From NCBI GenBank assembly GCA_017462385.1, contig JAFTRE010000032.1, positions 40,488 through 104,487 on the forward strand: a DNA stretch of 64,000 bases, written 5' to 3'. Position 1 is the stretch's first letter; the number at the start of each line of letters is the position of its first letter. Shown in pieces: positions 27,101 through 36,479 of this stretch. The DNA comes from Clostridia bacterium. Lineage in GTDB: Bacteria; Bacillota; Clostridia; Oscillospirales; CAG-272. A program made the position numbers and the translations under genes. A model generated the notes under the pieces. It did not search any database. It worked only from the letters and a program-made list of their open reading frames with translations, and was not told where the DNA came from.

Positions 27101-30100
27101 CCGAATCCCACCGAGCCAGTGCCAGCTTGCGGCAATTGTAGGTGTCGTATTCGTTGTCAATTTCAGAGTTTGTGTTTAATTGAGTACGATCAATGAAATA
27201 TAACTTATAAATATCTCCGTTCGCAACAAGCATAACCGCCTCTTCGGCCAACGCTTCCTCCAACTCCAGCTCATAATTTTCAACAAGGAATATTGACGAC
27301 ATTAACAACGCTTCGGATTTTTGCTCCTCCGTCTCGCTGCCTCTAAGCGACCATGATGCCGGCTCGCCCTCTTGGGTTCTATCAATGACTACCCAACTAC
27401 CTTGAACCAAAGGAATTGATCCTTTAAAGCAAAATGCTTTGGCATATATCGAAACATTTCCACTTACTTCAAATTTTTGTATTTGATTTTCCGGAAGAAA
27501 TTCCACAACGAACAACAAGCCAACCGATCCGCTCACTCCCACAGAAGCAACTTTGCAACCGGCTCCTATTGAAAGTGAAAGTTTCATTTCAATGCCCGCT
27601 GTAATATCATCAAATGCTATTCCTTGAAAACTATCATCGTATTTGAAGTTTAAACTAACATTACCCGAAACATCTACCGTAACTTCCACATATACCGGAA
27701 TGACCCAAACGTAAAATTGATGTCCGTGTGTAAAAGTATATTTTATTTCTCCTTTTACCTTTGATGTGAGCGGGACCATACCCTTGCCCTTTTGATACTG
27801 GAAAACAATATCTCCATACAAAGAAGCTGAAATAGATTGTTTTGTGCTTGATATTCCTGAATCATTTAGAAACAGTACCGGTTCACTATAGCGGAATCCT
27901 TCCTTTATACCCCCTGCTTTTTTGGCCGACAAACAATAACTCCAATAAATTATCTCTGCTTTTTTTACACAACCCGATCTTCCTGTTTTAGAATTGACCA
28001 CGCCATAAAACAATGCGGTCGTATGAGATAAGCTGTCAACTATTTTGCAGCGATAATAATAATATCCATATTTTCCTGTGCCGGTGGCGAAAGTGAATCT
28101 CATAGTGTATATTTCGGAGCCATACACTATTATTTTCTTTATACGCCAAGTTTTTTCGTCGTTGTTGTTATACCCCTTTTCACAATCAGAATCATACTTT
28201 GTGTCTTTTCCAAAATCCTTGCTCAGCTCTCCGTTCAAGCTAACAGTGGTTTTATCTCCATCAACCTCTGTAGTAATATTAAGATTGTCGCTTCCCAACT
28301 GAAATGAGGCTGTAGGTGACCCCAACAAATCAACTATAATTTTACCAGCCTGCCCAAGATCCACATTCAAATCGTGGGCGTCAATTTTTATCTCATCCTC
28401 ATCTACCGTATCATCAATAACATCAACTGCCAGGAATGACGAGGTCTTAAAGACATCGAAGCCATCGGTCACACCAATGCGCACCTCGACGGGGACCTCG
28501 GGAACGAGAGATTCCACAGGCACTGTGAAATACAGCACCGCGGAGTCCTCATACTGCGCTGTCCTCTCGCTGTCGAACGTACAGCCCGCGATCGCCTTAC
28601 CGTTCTGATACAGCATACATCCGCTGTCGACCAACGACAGATAGCTACTGTCAAAGTACGCGATAACCGACACGGTCAGCTCCTCACTGCGCTCGCCGAT
28701 ATAACTGAAATTGCCCTCAACATATCCTTTCTTGGGATCGATAAGCTCAACGCTGTCGTATATCTTGCCAAATTCCTTTTTATTTATGGTGGTCGTCTGG
28801 GTATTGATATCGACCTCGTTACAGCTTACGCCGTAAACCGTCGGGCCCTTTGTCCAGACGGCGTAAAGCGTGGTATCCGTCGGCGTCATCGTGTAGCTTC
28901 CGACGTTATCATACGCCAGGCTCGACGTCGCGGAATCAGCCCAGCCCACAAAAATGTATCCCGAGCGGCTGAACTCGCCTTGAGGCAGAGCTATGGTCTC
29001 GTCGGTCTTGGCAGACACCTGCTGCATGCTGCCCACGCCGCCGTTGGCGTTAAAGCTGAGCACATGGGTGTCAGCCTCCCAGACGGCATAAAGTATTTGG
29101 ACGGCCACACCTGTCATCGTGTACGAATCGCCGTCTGCCTTTTCCACCGCTCCGTTCGGCGTTGTACTCCAGCCCTTGAATGTATAACCGAGGCGGGAGA
29201 AAGCATTGGAATTCAAGGTTACTGTCGTATCTGTCGGAGATACCTGCTTTTCCATAGAACCGGTACCGCCATTGGCATGAAATACAAGCTCTCTGTCCTG
29301 CGCCACCCAAATTGCGGACAAAGTATATTCTGATTTCGGTCCGGACGTAAACACAGCCTGATCGTCAATATATTCGACCGTGGTTTCATCTATTTGCACA
29401 GACCATCCGCCGAATTCATAGCCTTCCGCAGGTATTGCAAATGTATTGACCGGTAAAGTCACGCTTGCATCTGTCTTGACATAGACATCCGCCATACTGC
29501 CGCTGCCGCCGTTTGCATCAAACTTGACCGTATTGGTGTTTGCCTCCCAAACGGCGTAAAGCACAAAGTGATCTTTATACTTTTCGACATTGAAAGTTCC
29601 CGCGGGGTATTCGACCGCGCCGTCGGGCGTGTTGCTCCAGCCTCTAAAGGTATATCCGGGACGCTCAAAGCCACCGGCAGGCAATGTGTTATCCACGCCT
29701 ATTGTGACGGACAGATCGGCAATGCTGCCGCTGCCGCCATTGGCGTTGAATATAATGTTACACGGCTTGTGAACCAGAGTGACATATGTTATTCTCATGT
29801 CGCTGTCAAGATAAAACTCCTCTGCGACATATGTGTAATAAGCTCCCATCGTGTCGGACACGCGCAATGAGTACGCGCCCTCGTAATCGATGGAAAATCC
29901 GAGCTGGACCATGCCGTACAGGTCATAGAACACTGCAACGCCGTCGCCCAGACCGCTTACGTCCTTGCCGGCATGGATGGTTTCGGAAACGCCCTGCGGG
30001 TCGGTCAGCGTGACGATAAAGTTGGTCTTACCGTCGGCGTCGACAATGCCGTTGATGCGCTCGCCGTTTTCGTTCACAATAACGATGGCGTATGCACCGT

Positions 30101-33100
30101 TGCTGTTTGCGATGTCGATCTCGGGGATGGCGCTCATGGCTTGGGTGACGTAAATATCGTCATAATTCTCCCAGCCGTACTCATTCGCCGCCGCGCCGTC
30201 AAAATATTTTGACTCGCTGTAGCCTATGACGGTACCCGCGTCGCTCATGGTGGTAAATGCATTCTCCATGACGGAAACAGGCGCGTAAACGTCGTCAAAG
30301 AAGATAACGAGCAGATTCGAGCAGTCGTAAAACGCCTCAAGACCTACCGACGCTATATACGACGGCACACTGACGCTGACAAGCGCATCGTTGCCCTTGA
30401 ACGCCATGGACGCTATGACCGAAACGCTTTCAGGCAAGATATAGCGCGAGAGCGTTTCCCCGCCCTTGTTTGCGGGATATTTTATGAGCGTATTTTGCTT
30501 TTTGTCAAACAGGACGCCGTCAATCGAGCTGTAATAGCTGTTTTGCGCGTCAACATTTATCTCGGTGAGGTATGCGCAATCGGCAAATACCGTGTATTCG
30601 CCCTCTCCGCGCTTGAGTCCCAGCGAAGTTACGCCCGCGCCGATATTGACACTGTATATCGAGCTGCCGGCAAAGGCATAATCGCCGACCGCAAGGCTCG
30701 CCGCCGACTCCAGATCAACTTCTTCAAGCTTTGCCGCTGTTCTGAATGCGTAAGCCCCGATAGCCGAGACCGTGACGGCCGCACCGCCCTCACCATCCAA
30801 CTTGTCTGGCAGCGAGAATTTCGTCACATACGAGGTTTTGTTGTTCTCGCCGATCTTGACGCTCTGCGTCTTTGTGCCGTCGGCATTGACAGTGATGTCA
30901 AGCTCGGGCAGGCAGGCGGGATACCATTCCAGCGTCAGCGATCCGTCCGCATTGCGGGAGTACAGAACGCCGCCGATGCTCATGAAATGCTCGTTCTGGG
31001 CGTTGACCGAGAACTGCTCGAGGTTGCTCTTGCCGCTATAGGACGCGCCGAACGCTTCCGAGCCGATGACCTGTATCTTTTTGCCCAAAATAACGGTTTT
31101 GAGCTTTTCGCAGTCGTAAAACGCCTGATCGCCGATACCGATAAGCACCTCGGTATCGATATTGATGCGCTGAAGCGCTGTACAGCCCATAAAGGCGCAG
31201 TCGCCTATGTATTGGTTATAATCGATGATCTCGATATAGTCCCAGTATTCCGAGCTGACCGACCAAGTCTCACCGAGATAGACGTTTATCAGCCCGTCCG
31301 CCTCATAAAAGGCATGGCTTCCTATCGAGCGGATATATTCGAGATCCGCCTCGACAAGCGAGCTGTTGTAAGCAAAGGCATAGGGGCGTATCTCGACGAT
31401 ATGGTCGGGGAAAGTATAATTTGAAAGATTTGCATTCGCGGGAGCATCCGCCACGGTGACCTTTTTGCGCTCGGTGGCCGAAGCATAAGGGATGGCCATG
31501 TCAATGTACAAAATTCCGAATTCGTCGGCGGAATATTTGGGGTTGTCAGGCGAGACTGTATACTCGCGCAACGAGGAATTCGCCTTATTGATGCCCCAAA
31601 GCTCATGGAATGACTTGTTTTCCGCGTCGCCGTCGCTGTAAGCGATGTCCTCGAGCGAAGCACCGATATGTATGCTTGTGATGCCGCTGCAGCCCTCGAG
31701 AATATTGATACCCACAGCCTTGACGGAATCGGGAATGGCGAACGCCGCGAACTTTTTGCAGTTTGCAAAGGCATAGTCGCCGATATAATCGGGCGAGCCG
31801 GTCAAATTGATGGCCGTCAGCATGCCGCAGTCGTAAAACGCACCCTCGGCGATGTCGGTGTCACCCGTGACAGTGACAGAGGTCAGCGAGGCGGGGACAT
31901 ACGCGGCGTTGACTTTGTACTCAAATGCACCGAACATATAGCCGAGATATGAATTTTCGGCGGCATCGGGCGTGTTGCCGACATAAGGAACGGTAAGAGA
32001 CGCCAGACTGCTGCAGCCCGAGAACAGGCCCTTGCCCATGACGGTAACGCCATCGTGAATGACCATGCCCGAGAGGCTTGTGCAGTTAGCAAAGGCATAA
32101 TCGCCGATCTCGGTGACCGTTTCGGGCAGAGTTATCTCGACGAGCCGCGAGCAGTTGTAGAACGCCTGCCGCAGTATCTCGACAACAGGGCGGTTGCCGA
32201 ACGTTTCGGGGACAGCGACCTTGGTCGTGGTGGCCTGCAGCTCCTCGGGCAGAATGGACGCATCGAACTCGGAGACATAGAATTCCGCGGCATCGTCGCT
32301 CATTTCATAAAGCAGACCCTTTGAGGGCGCACAGGTAAGCTCATACGCCCCCGCATTCTCGTCCCAGTTGGTGGCCTTTTGGATGAACCGCCACTCATTG
32401 TATTCACCCTCATAGCTTATCGCTTCAAGCGAAGTGCAGTTCGCAAAGGCTTGCTTGTCAATGATCTCAAGAGTTTTGGGGATCGCAGTGACGGTTTTCA
32501 GGTCAGCGCTTTTGTAAAAAGCGTAGTTTCCTATGCTTTCGCATACACTGCCCTCCGCAAATTCAACACTGACGATTTTAGGGATATAGGAACTGGAAGA
32601 ACAATAGAACAAATAAGCCGGAATTTTCTTTACATTAGCACCAATGACAACCTTTATGCCGTCCCCGGCGGTACCTGCATTATAAAACGCTTGACGTGAC
32701 GAGTTCATATCGGCACACTCGACCGCGTTATAATAGATCTCGGTCAGTGCTGTTAAGCCGTAAAATGCATATTGACCAATGCTTGTCACACTGCTACCGA
32801 TAGTTAAGCTCGTAGCGCTTGTGCAATGGGCAAACGCAGATTGGCCTACACTTATTACACTGTTCGGGATATTTATGCTTGTCAGATTACTACATTCGTC
32901 GAACGCATACCAACTGATGCTTGTAACACTGTTCGGAATATTTATGCTTGTCAGGCTACGACAATTGTAAAATGCATATTGATTAATAATCGTTGAGCCA
33001 TCAGGAATGGCCAAGTCGGTTAAAAGTTCATTGTTTAAATAAAGATTTTTGGCAAAACACAGCGGATTGGAATAATTGTTATAAAAATTTATATTACACC

Positions 33101-36100
33101 ACGCCGTAAGGTCAGTTATATATACCGACTTCAAGCTCACGCATCCATAGAATGCATCCTTGCCAATACACGTTACTCCGACAGGAAGCGTGATGCTCGT
33201 CAGGCTACAGACTCTAAACGCCTCATCATATATACATTTTGTAGTAGTATTAATATCGCAAGACGTTATACTCGTTGATTTAGCTTTAATTAATATAACA
33301 CACGGTGTTTTGTCATTTCCGAGATAGTATGCATTATCATACTCGTTATAAACAAGCTTGCTACAACCGTAAAACACCCTTGTTCCTAAATTCTTTACGG
33401 CATTCGATACCTTTATATTTGTAAGACCAGTACAACCATAAAAAGCATAGCTTTCAATACTGGTCACACCGTTGCCCATCACTACGCTTGTAAGGCCGGT
33501 ACAACCATAAAATGCCCCAATACCGATAATGTTTACGCCACTGCCAAGCGTCATATTTAAAAGTCCCGTACAGTTTTGAAACGCATAATAGCCGATGCTC
33601 ACTACGCTATCGGGAATATTTATGCTTGTCAGGCTGCTGCAGCCGGAAAACACATAGTGATATAAAAATTTGGTGTTGGGGTTAATTTCGCAGGAGGTTA
33701 TACTTGTAGACTCAACATTTACCAATATAACATACGGATTTGTTTCGTTTCCAAGATAATATGCATTATCATATTCGTTATATTTTAAATTGCTGCATCC
33801 GGAAAACACATTCCATCCGCTGGCGCCTACGCTGATGCTCGTTATACTGTCCGGAATATTTATGCTTGTCAAGCTACTACACCCGGCAAAAGCTACTTGT
33901 CCGATGCTCGTTACGCTGTCGGGAATATTTATGCTTGTAATGAAAGTCTTTTGGTAAAATGCATAATCGCCAATACCCGTTACAGGCAAGCCGTTATATG
34001 TTGACGGAATAACAATATCGGTGTCGGTACAGGTGCCAATCTTAACCGTATACGATTTACCGTCGGAAGACAGTGTATACGCTAATCCTACAGAGGCTGT
34101 TTCGGAGGTTGAGGATGATAAAAGTTTAACATCACTGTTTGTAGACCCCTCATTCTCTGTCCCGGCAACTGAGGCTGATAATAATTCTACATTATTATAT
34201 GAAGTTATCTCATCTTCAATTTCAGACACGACCGATATTTTCTCAGATTCATAACTTGCCGCATTTGCCATTTGAGCACCGTCTCCGGTGCGTCCCCAAA
34301 CCACAGGGCAATTGCTATCGTTCCAAGCTGAACTCCAACCACTTGGCTGTGATGCTGCTTCGCAATAAATTGTCAGACTAATACAATTGTAAAATGCACT
34401 ATCTCCGATACTTGTTACGCTATCCGGAATATATATGTTTGTCAAATTGCTACATCTGAGAAACGCACCAGCGCCAATGCTCGTTACGCTATCGGGAATA
34501 TTGACGCTTGTCAGGTTGCTGCAATCTCTGAATGCTGCGTTAGCAATACTCTTTACCCCCTCAGAAATGTTGACGCTTGTCAAGCTACTACATTGGTGAA
34601 ATGCAAAAGAACTGATACTCGTTACACCTTTTCCTACTGTTACGCTTGTCAGACCGCTGCACAATTGAAATACAGATGTACCAATGCTCTTAACACCGTC
34701 CGGAATAGTTACGCTTATCAGGCCGATACATTCATTAAAGGCATAATCTCCAATGCTCGTTACGCTATCAGGAATCTTTATGCTTGTCAAACTTCTACAT
34801 GCGGTGAACGCATAAGAACCAATGCTCGTTACACTATCAGGGATATTTATACTTTTCAAGCTACTGCATCCTGAAAATACATAAGAATCGATCTTCGTTA
34901 TGCCGTCCGGTATGTTTATGCTTGTCAAGTCGCTACATATGTAAAACGCCGAATAACCAATACTCGTTACACTGTTCGGAATAGTTAGGCTTGTTAAGCT
35001 GCTACAATTGTAGAATGTAGAAGAAGCAATGCTCGTTACGCCATCCGGTATGTTTATGCTCGTTAAGCTACTACAGCCGGAAAATGCGGCCGAGCCAATG
35101 CTTGTTACACCGGTCGGAATATTCATGCTTGCCAAACTACTACACCCGGAGAACGCACTCTCTCCAATGTTTGTTACGCCGCTACCTATGGTTGCGTTTG
35201 TCAAATTTTTGCATCCATAGAACGCAGAAGCCCCTATGCTCTCTACGCTATCGGGGATAACTATACTTTTAAGTTTACTACAACCGTAGAATGTATTATC
35301 TTTTATTGCCTTAAGGTCCTCCGGCAGAGTTACACTCTCAATCCCGGTACACCCTCTGAACGCGCCGGAGCCGATCTCTCCGCCCAGGACGGTAATATTT
35401 ACAAGTGAGGAGGGCAGATATGCGTTGCCGGTATAATCGTCGTAGCCGTAGATATAGCTGATATTTGTGCCTGCGGTGCCCTCTCGTGTCGCGCCGACAA
35501 AGGGCAATGTCAGCGATGTGATCATATCAACGCCGTAAAAGCTGTTTTTCGCCAGCCGCTCGCCGCCCAGTATCACCACCTCGCGCAGGCTCTCGGGCAC
35601 ATAGGAGATATTGCCGCCGTAGGTCTGCGCGCCGAAAACATAGCCGAGGTGCGCGTTTTGAGTCCCGCTTGCCATCTCGCCTACAAAGGGCAGTGTTATT
35701 TTTTGCAGAGCATCCGTATGTCTGAATGCCTTGAAGCCCACCTGCACCACCGTCGCGGGGACGGCGATCTCGGTCAGCTTGGTGCAGTTCAAAAATGCAT
35801 ACGAGCCGATAAATTTGGTATTCTCATGTATCTCAACGCTCTCGATATCCGTGCTCACTGCCGAATGCAGATAAAGATAGGGGTTCCCTGCATTACCAAG
35901 ATAGCGCGCGTTGCCGTATATCTCAAACTCCAGATTTTCACAGCCCGAAAAGGCCTCGGTTCCGATATATTCAATGCTGTCGGGGATCGAGACATATTTC
36001 AGCTTGGTTTTATTCTGAAATGCGAATTCCTCTATTCTCGTTACGGGGAAATTGCCCTGCTCGCCGTTATAGGTGGCGGGAATCTCCATAGTATCACTCG

Positions 36101-36446
36101 AGGAAAGATACCCTATAACGGTATACGACGCCCCGTCGGCGTTGAGGCGGAATCGAAGCATATCCTCCGACACCTCGACATCGCCCGTTGCGATATTTTC
36201 ACTCTCGGGCGGATCAATGGCCTCCGATATTGACTGTATCGCGTCACTTATAGCGTCCGAAGCCTGCTGTATATCCTCGTCCGACACGGCGGCGGTCTGA
36301 TCCTCCGCGATCGCGTCAGCATTCGTGCCGATCTCGGCAAGCTCCGCCGCGATAACATTGAGCGGCAGTACGCCGACCAGTGTGCACAGCGTCAGCAGCA
36401 GTGCTATAATCTGTTTTGCGCACATTTTGAATTTTTGCGTTTGCAT
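24141..36446 (-). CDS. Giant secreted LRR / InlB-repeat surface protein with C-terminal dockerin
   Basis: This 4101-residue protein has a signal peptide (about 1-34), two blocks of BspA-type 23-residue leucine-rich repeats (about 90-720 and 790-2100), an unknown domain (2100-2226), four InlB/Listeria-Bacteroides repeats (2226-2534; GYTFRGWSNTP, LYAVW), regions without a clear match (2535-3516), a CARDB-like domain (3566-3669), an X2-like module (3686-3772), two more InlB-like repeats, a cohesin-like domain (3919-4029) and a type I dockerin (4029-4100; DVNGDGEVNTRD, DTNADGSVKINTRD). It is probably an adhesin or glycan-binding protein docked on the cell surface. ATG 36446 follows GAGGAG. It is the last gene of the operon with two cohesin-like proteins. 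Confidence 0.88.
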   Translation of the reverse strand: MQTQKFKMCAKQIIALLLTLCTLVGVLPLNVIAAELAEIGTNADAIAEDQTAAVSDEDIQQASDAISDAIQSISEAIDPPESENIATGDVEVSEDMLRFRLNADGASYTVIGYLSSSDTMEIPATYNGEQGNFPVTRIEEFAFQNKTKLKYVSIPDSIEYIGTEAFSGCENLEFEIYGNARYLGNAGNPYLYLHSAVSTDIESVEIHENTKFIGSYAFLNCTKLTEIAVPATVVQVGFKAFRHTDALQKITLPFVGEMASGTQNAHLGYVFGAQTYGGNISYVPESLREVVILGGERLAKNSFYGVDMITSLTLPFVGATREGTAGTNISYIYGYDDYTGNAYLPSSLVNITVLGGEIGSGAFRGCTGIESVTLPEDLKAIKDNTFYGCSKLKSIVIPDSVESIGASAFYGCKNLTNATIGSGVTNIGESAFSGCSSLASMNIPTGVTSIGSAAFSGCSSLTSINIPDGVTSIASSTFYNCSSLTSLTIPNSVTSIGYSAFYICSDLTSINIPDGITKIDSYVFSGCSSLKSINIPDSVTSIGSYAFTACRSLTSIKIPDSVTSIGDYAFNECIGLISVTIPDGVKSIGTSVFQLCSGLTSVTVGKGVTSISSFAFHQCSSLTSVNISEGVKSIANAAFRDCSNLTSVNIPDSVTSIGAGAFLRCSNLTNIYIPDSVTSIGDSAFYNCISLTIYCEAASQPSGWSSAWNDSNCPVVWGRTGDGAQMANAASYESEKISVVSEIEDEITSYNNVELLSASVAGTENEGSTNSDVKLLSSSTSETASVGLAYTLSSDGKSYTVKIGTCTDTDIVIPSTYNGLPVTGIGDYAFYQKTFITSINIPDSVTSIGQVAFAGCSSLTSINIPDSITSISVGASGWNVFSGCSNLKYNEYDNAYYLGNETNPYVILVNVESTSITSCEINPNTKFLYHYVFSGCSSLTSINIPDSVVSIGYYAFQNCTGLLNMTLGSGVNIIGIGAFYGCTGLTSVVMGNGVTSIESYAFYGCTGLTNIKVSNAVKNLGTRVFYGCSKLVYNEYDNAYYLGNDKTPCVILIKAKSTSITSCDINTTTKCIYDEAFRVCSLTSITLPVGVTCIGKDAFYGCVSLKSVYITDLTAWCNINFYNNYSNPLCFAKNLYLNNELLTDLAIPDGSTIINQYAFYNCRSLTSINIPNSVTSISWYAFDECSNLTSINIPNSVISVGQSAFAHCTSATSLTIGSSVTSIGQYAFYGLTALTEIYYNAVECADMNSSRQAFYNAGTAGDGIKVVIGANVKKIPAYLFYCSSSSYIPKIVSVEFAEGSVCESIGNYAFYKSADLKTVTAIPKTLEIIDKQAFANCTSLEAISYEGEYNEWRFIQKATNWDENAGAYELTCAPSKGLLYEMSDDAAEFYVSEFDASILPEELQATTTKVAVPETFGNRPVVEILRQAFYNCSRLVEITLPETVTEIGDYAFANCTSLSGMVIHDGVTVMGKGLFSGCSSLASLTVPYVGNTPDAAENSYLGYMFGAFEYKVNAAYVPASLTSVTVTGDTDIAEGAFYDCGMLTAINLTGSPDYIGDYAFANCKKFAAFAIPDSVKAVGINILEGCSGITSIHIGASLEDIAYSDGDAENKSFHELWGINKANSSLREYTVSPDNPKYSADEFGILYIDMAIPYASATERKKVTVADAPANANLSNYTFPDHIVEIRPYAFAYNSSLVEADLEYIRSIGSHAFYEADGLINVYLGETWSVSSEYWDYIEIIDYNQYIGDCAFMGCTALQRINIDTEVLIGIGDQAFYDCEKLKTVILGKKIQVIGSEAFGASYSGKSNLEQFSVNAQNEHFMSIGGVLYSRNADGSLTLEWYPACLPELDITVNADGTKTQSVKIGENNKTSYVTKFSLPDKLDGEGGAAVTVSAIGAYAFRTAAKLEEVDLESAASLAVGDYAFAGSSIYSVNIGAGVTSLGLKRGEGEYTVFADCAYLTEINVDAQNSYYSSIDGVLFDKKQNTLIKYPANKGGETLSRYILPESVSVIASMAFKGNDALVSVSVPSYIASVGLEAFYDCSNLLVIFFDDVYAPVSVMENAFTTMSDAGTVIGYSESKYFDGAAANEYGWENYDDIYVTQAMSAIPEIDIANSNGAYAIVIVNENGERINGIVDADGKTNFIVTLTDPQGVSETIHAGKDVSGLGDGVAVFYDLYGMVQLGFSIDYEGAYSLRVSDTMGAYYTYVAEEFYLDSDMRITYVTLVHKPCNIIFNANGGSGSIADLSVTIGVDNTLPAGGFERPGYTFRGWSNTPDGAVEYPAGTFNVEKYKDHFVLYAVWEANTNTVKFDANGGSGSMADVYVKTDASVTLPVNTFAIPAEGYEFGGWSVQIDETTVEYIDDQAVFTSGPKSEYTLSAIWVAQDRELVFHANGGTGSMEKQVSPTDTTVTLNSNAFSRLGYTFKGWSTTPNGAVEKADGDSYTMTGVAVQILYAVWEADTHVLSFNANGGVGSMQQVSAKTDETIALPQGEFSRSGYIFVGWADSATSSLAYDNVGSYTMTPTDTTLYAVWTKGPTVYGVSCNEVDINTQTTTINKKEFGKIYDSVELIDPKKGYVEGNFSYIGERSEELTVSVIAYFDSSYLSLVDSGCMLYQNGKAIAGCTFDSERTAQYEDSAVLYFTVPVESLVPEVPVEVRIGVTDGFDVFKTSSFLAVDVIDDTVDEDEIKIDAHDLNVDLGQAGKIIVDLLGSPTASFQLGSDNLNITTEVDGDKTTVSLNGELSKDFGKDTKYDSDCEKGYNNNDEKTWRIKKIIVYGSEIYTMRFTFATGTGKYGYYYYRCKIVDSLSHTTALFYGVVNSKTGRSGCVKKAEIIYWSYCLSAKKAGGIKEGFRYSEPVLFLNDSGISSTKQSISASLYGDIVFQYQKGKGMVPLTSKVKGEIKYTFTHGHQFYVWVIPVYVEVTVDVSGNVSLNFKYDDSFQGIAFDDITAGIEMKLSLSIGAGCKVASVGVSGSVGLLFVVEFLPENQIQKFEVSGNVSIYAKAFCFKGSIPLVQGSWVVIDRTQEGEPASWSLRGSETEEQKSEALLMSSIFLVENYELELEEALAEEAVMLVANGDIYKLYFIDRTQLNTNSEIDNEYDTYNCRKLALARWDSAGCTWSEPIILDDNGLNDLAFDLYESDGNVSVVYTQQSSKVDEQSAEDTYEYVSELVIKYAELTDILKSETANIVPVEVAAGDYYKYLAGFAMVDGMPTVVWAENSDNNMFGVSPYNYISGDSVENAESHVFETTANSVRMSRYDGTSWSVAEVVADGLSAITDMTVSDSGVIAYIVDGNGNLADAEDRALYLYDISSEKTELAATEQGKSVLNVDAESGGIILYCNTDGANSIEYLSLDGPEGELGLPEDTSMLSDEYRILYDSTGRPEAILYVQNKTWEELGESRDGAAVYGIFRDGETWGSPIEIETDLIACVESCYISSFDAAWADETRESIVISAEYVNGSGALLACFTDEYELSSCVSFGEHTVNYTDSTLTLTLTNNGARPSEVYALIDGVRIDVCESIMSGESVECTLDISDCGNVPVIELYEVGSDEALYSITDIDLNHSDLRPYVKQLLLGTQNKLLVAVRNYGNVAASGKLYVSIGNYTAETVKTAATAVTVDSVSPSNIAYFEIPLTDALAVDENTVATIYVEADGDMEKGECVENDLIYDTLKAYEKAVADDGSSYVPEVHNTALTFDPQAPLDVEIEYSCAATDAIVSVSLGTTALSEDSFDISSEGIVTLKQAYLSTLPAGKYNIILLFASGENVTVELKVIAYYTVKWVNDSGASLAESKEIAEGSMARFEGTPTKDSTVEHTYVFEGWDADGDGEVDGLSAITSDMTYTAVWRTEAREYTVTWRLYNDNGAIDIPETYAYGKAPSYVGTYIAPFGMVFSAWDKTLESVSEDVVYTAVYEKASKGTAKLITSDFTAAPGVGFTTTLSMTDIANMSSTEITVYYDKQVASLMSVSVYDNVTCKEQGDGYIVLSVEAQGTQMPLVDLTFTASAGLAEGSYELMTAWSTDFVENGIDEVVIFKTGDVNGDGEVNTRDVAMVRQYVVGKLELNSAQLYYANAYADTNADGSVKINTRDVAMLQQYVVGSIEIIG
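28845..29770 (-). repeat. Four InlB/Flg_new-type repeats inside the giant gene
   Basis: Four copies of about 75 residues share FNANGG or FDANGG, a SMxxxxxxTDxTVTLP stretch, GYxFxGWS and LYAVW. They form a rod-like beta stalk in other surface proteins. The copies are diverged in DNA. Confidence 0.85.
32700..35330 (-). repeat. Dense 69-base leucine-rich repeats in the giant gene
   Basis: Imperfect 69-base units encode 23-residue repeats of the type SLTSINIPDSVTSIGSYAF. Many units keep the same DNA (for example ATATTTATGCTTGTCA on the plus strand), so recombination between units is likely. A longer module beginning YNEYDNAYYLGN with NPYVIL and TKFLYHYVF occurs twice here and a third, diverged copy lies near 35,900. 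This stretch is visibly more AT-rich than the flanking parts of the gene. Confidence 0.85.
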
Positions 36447-36479
36447 TTTCTGTCTCCTCACTTGTAAAATACCGGTGGG

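Noticed and set aside
32700-35330. Regular repeats that could be taken for a CRISPR array
   Set aside because: The 69-base period is in frame, encodes leucine-rich repeats without breaks, and there are no unique spacers or cas genes.
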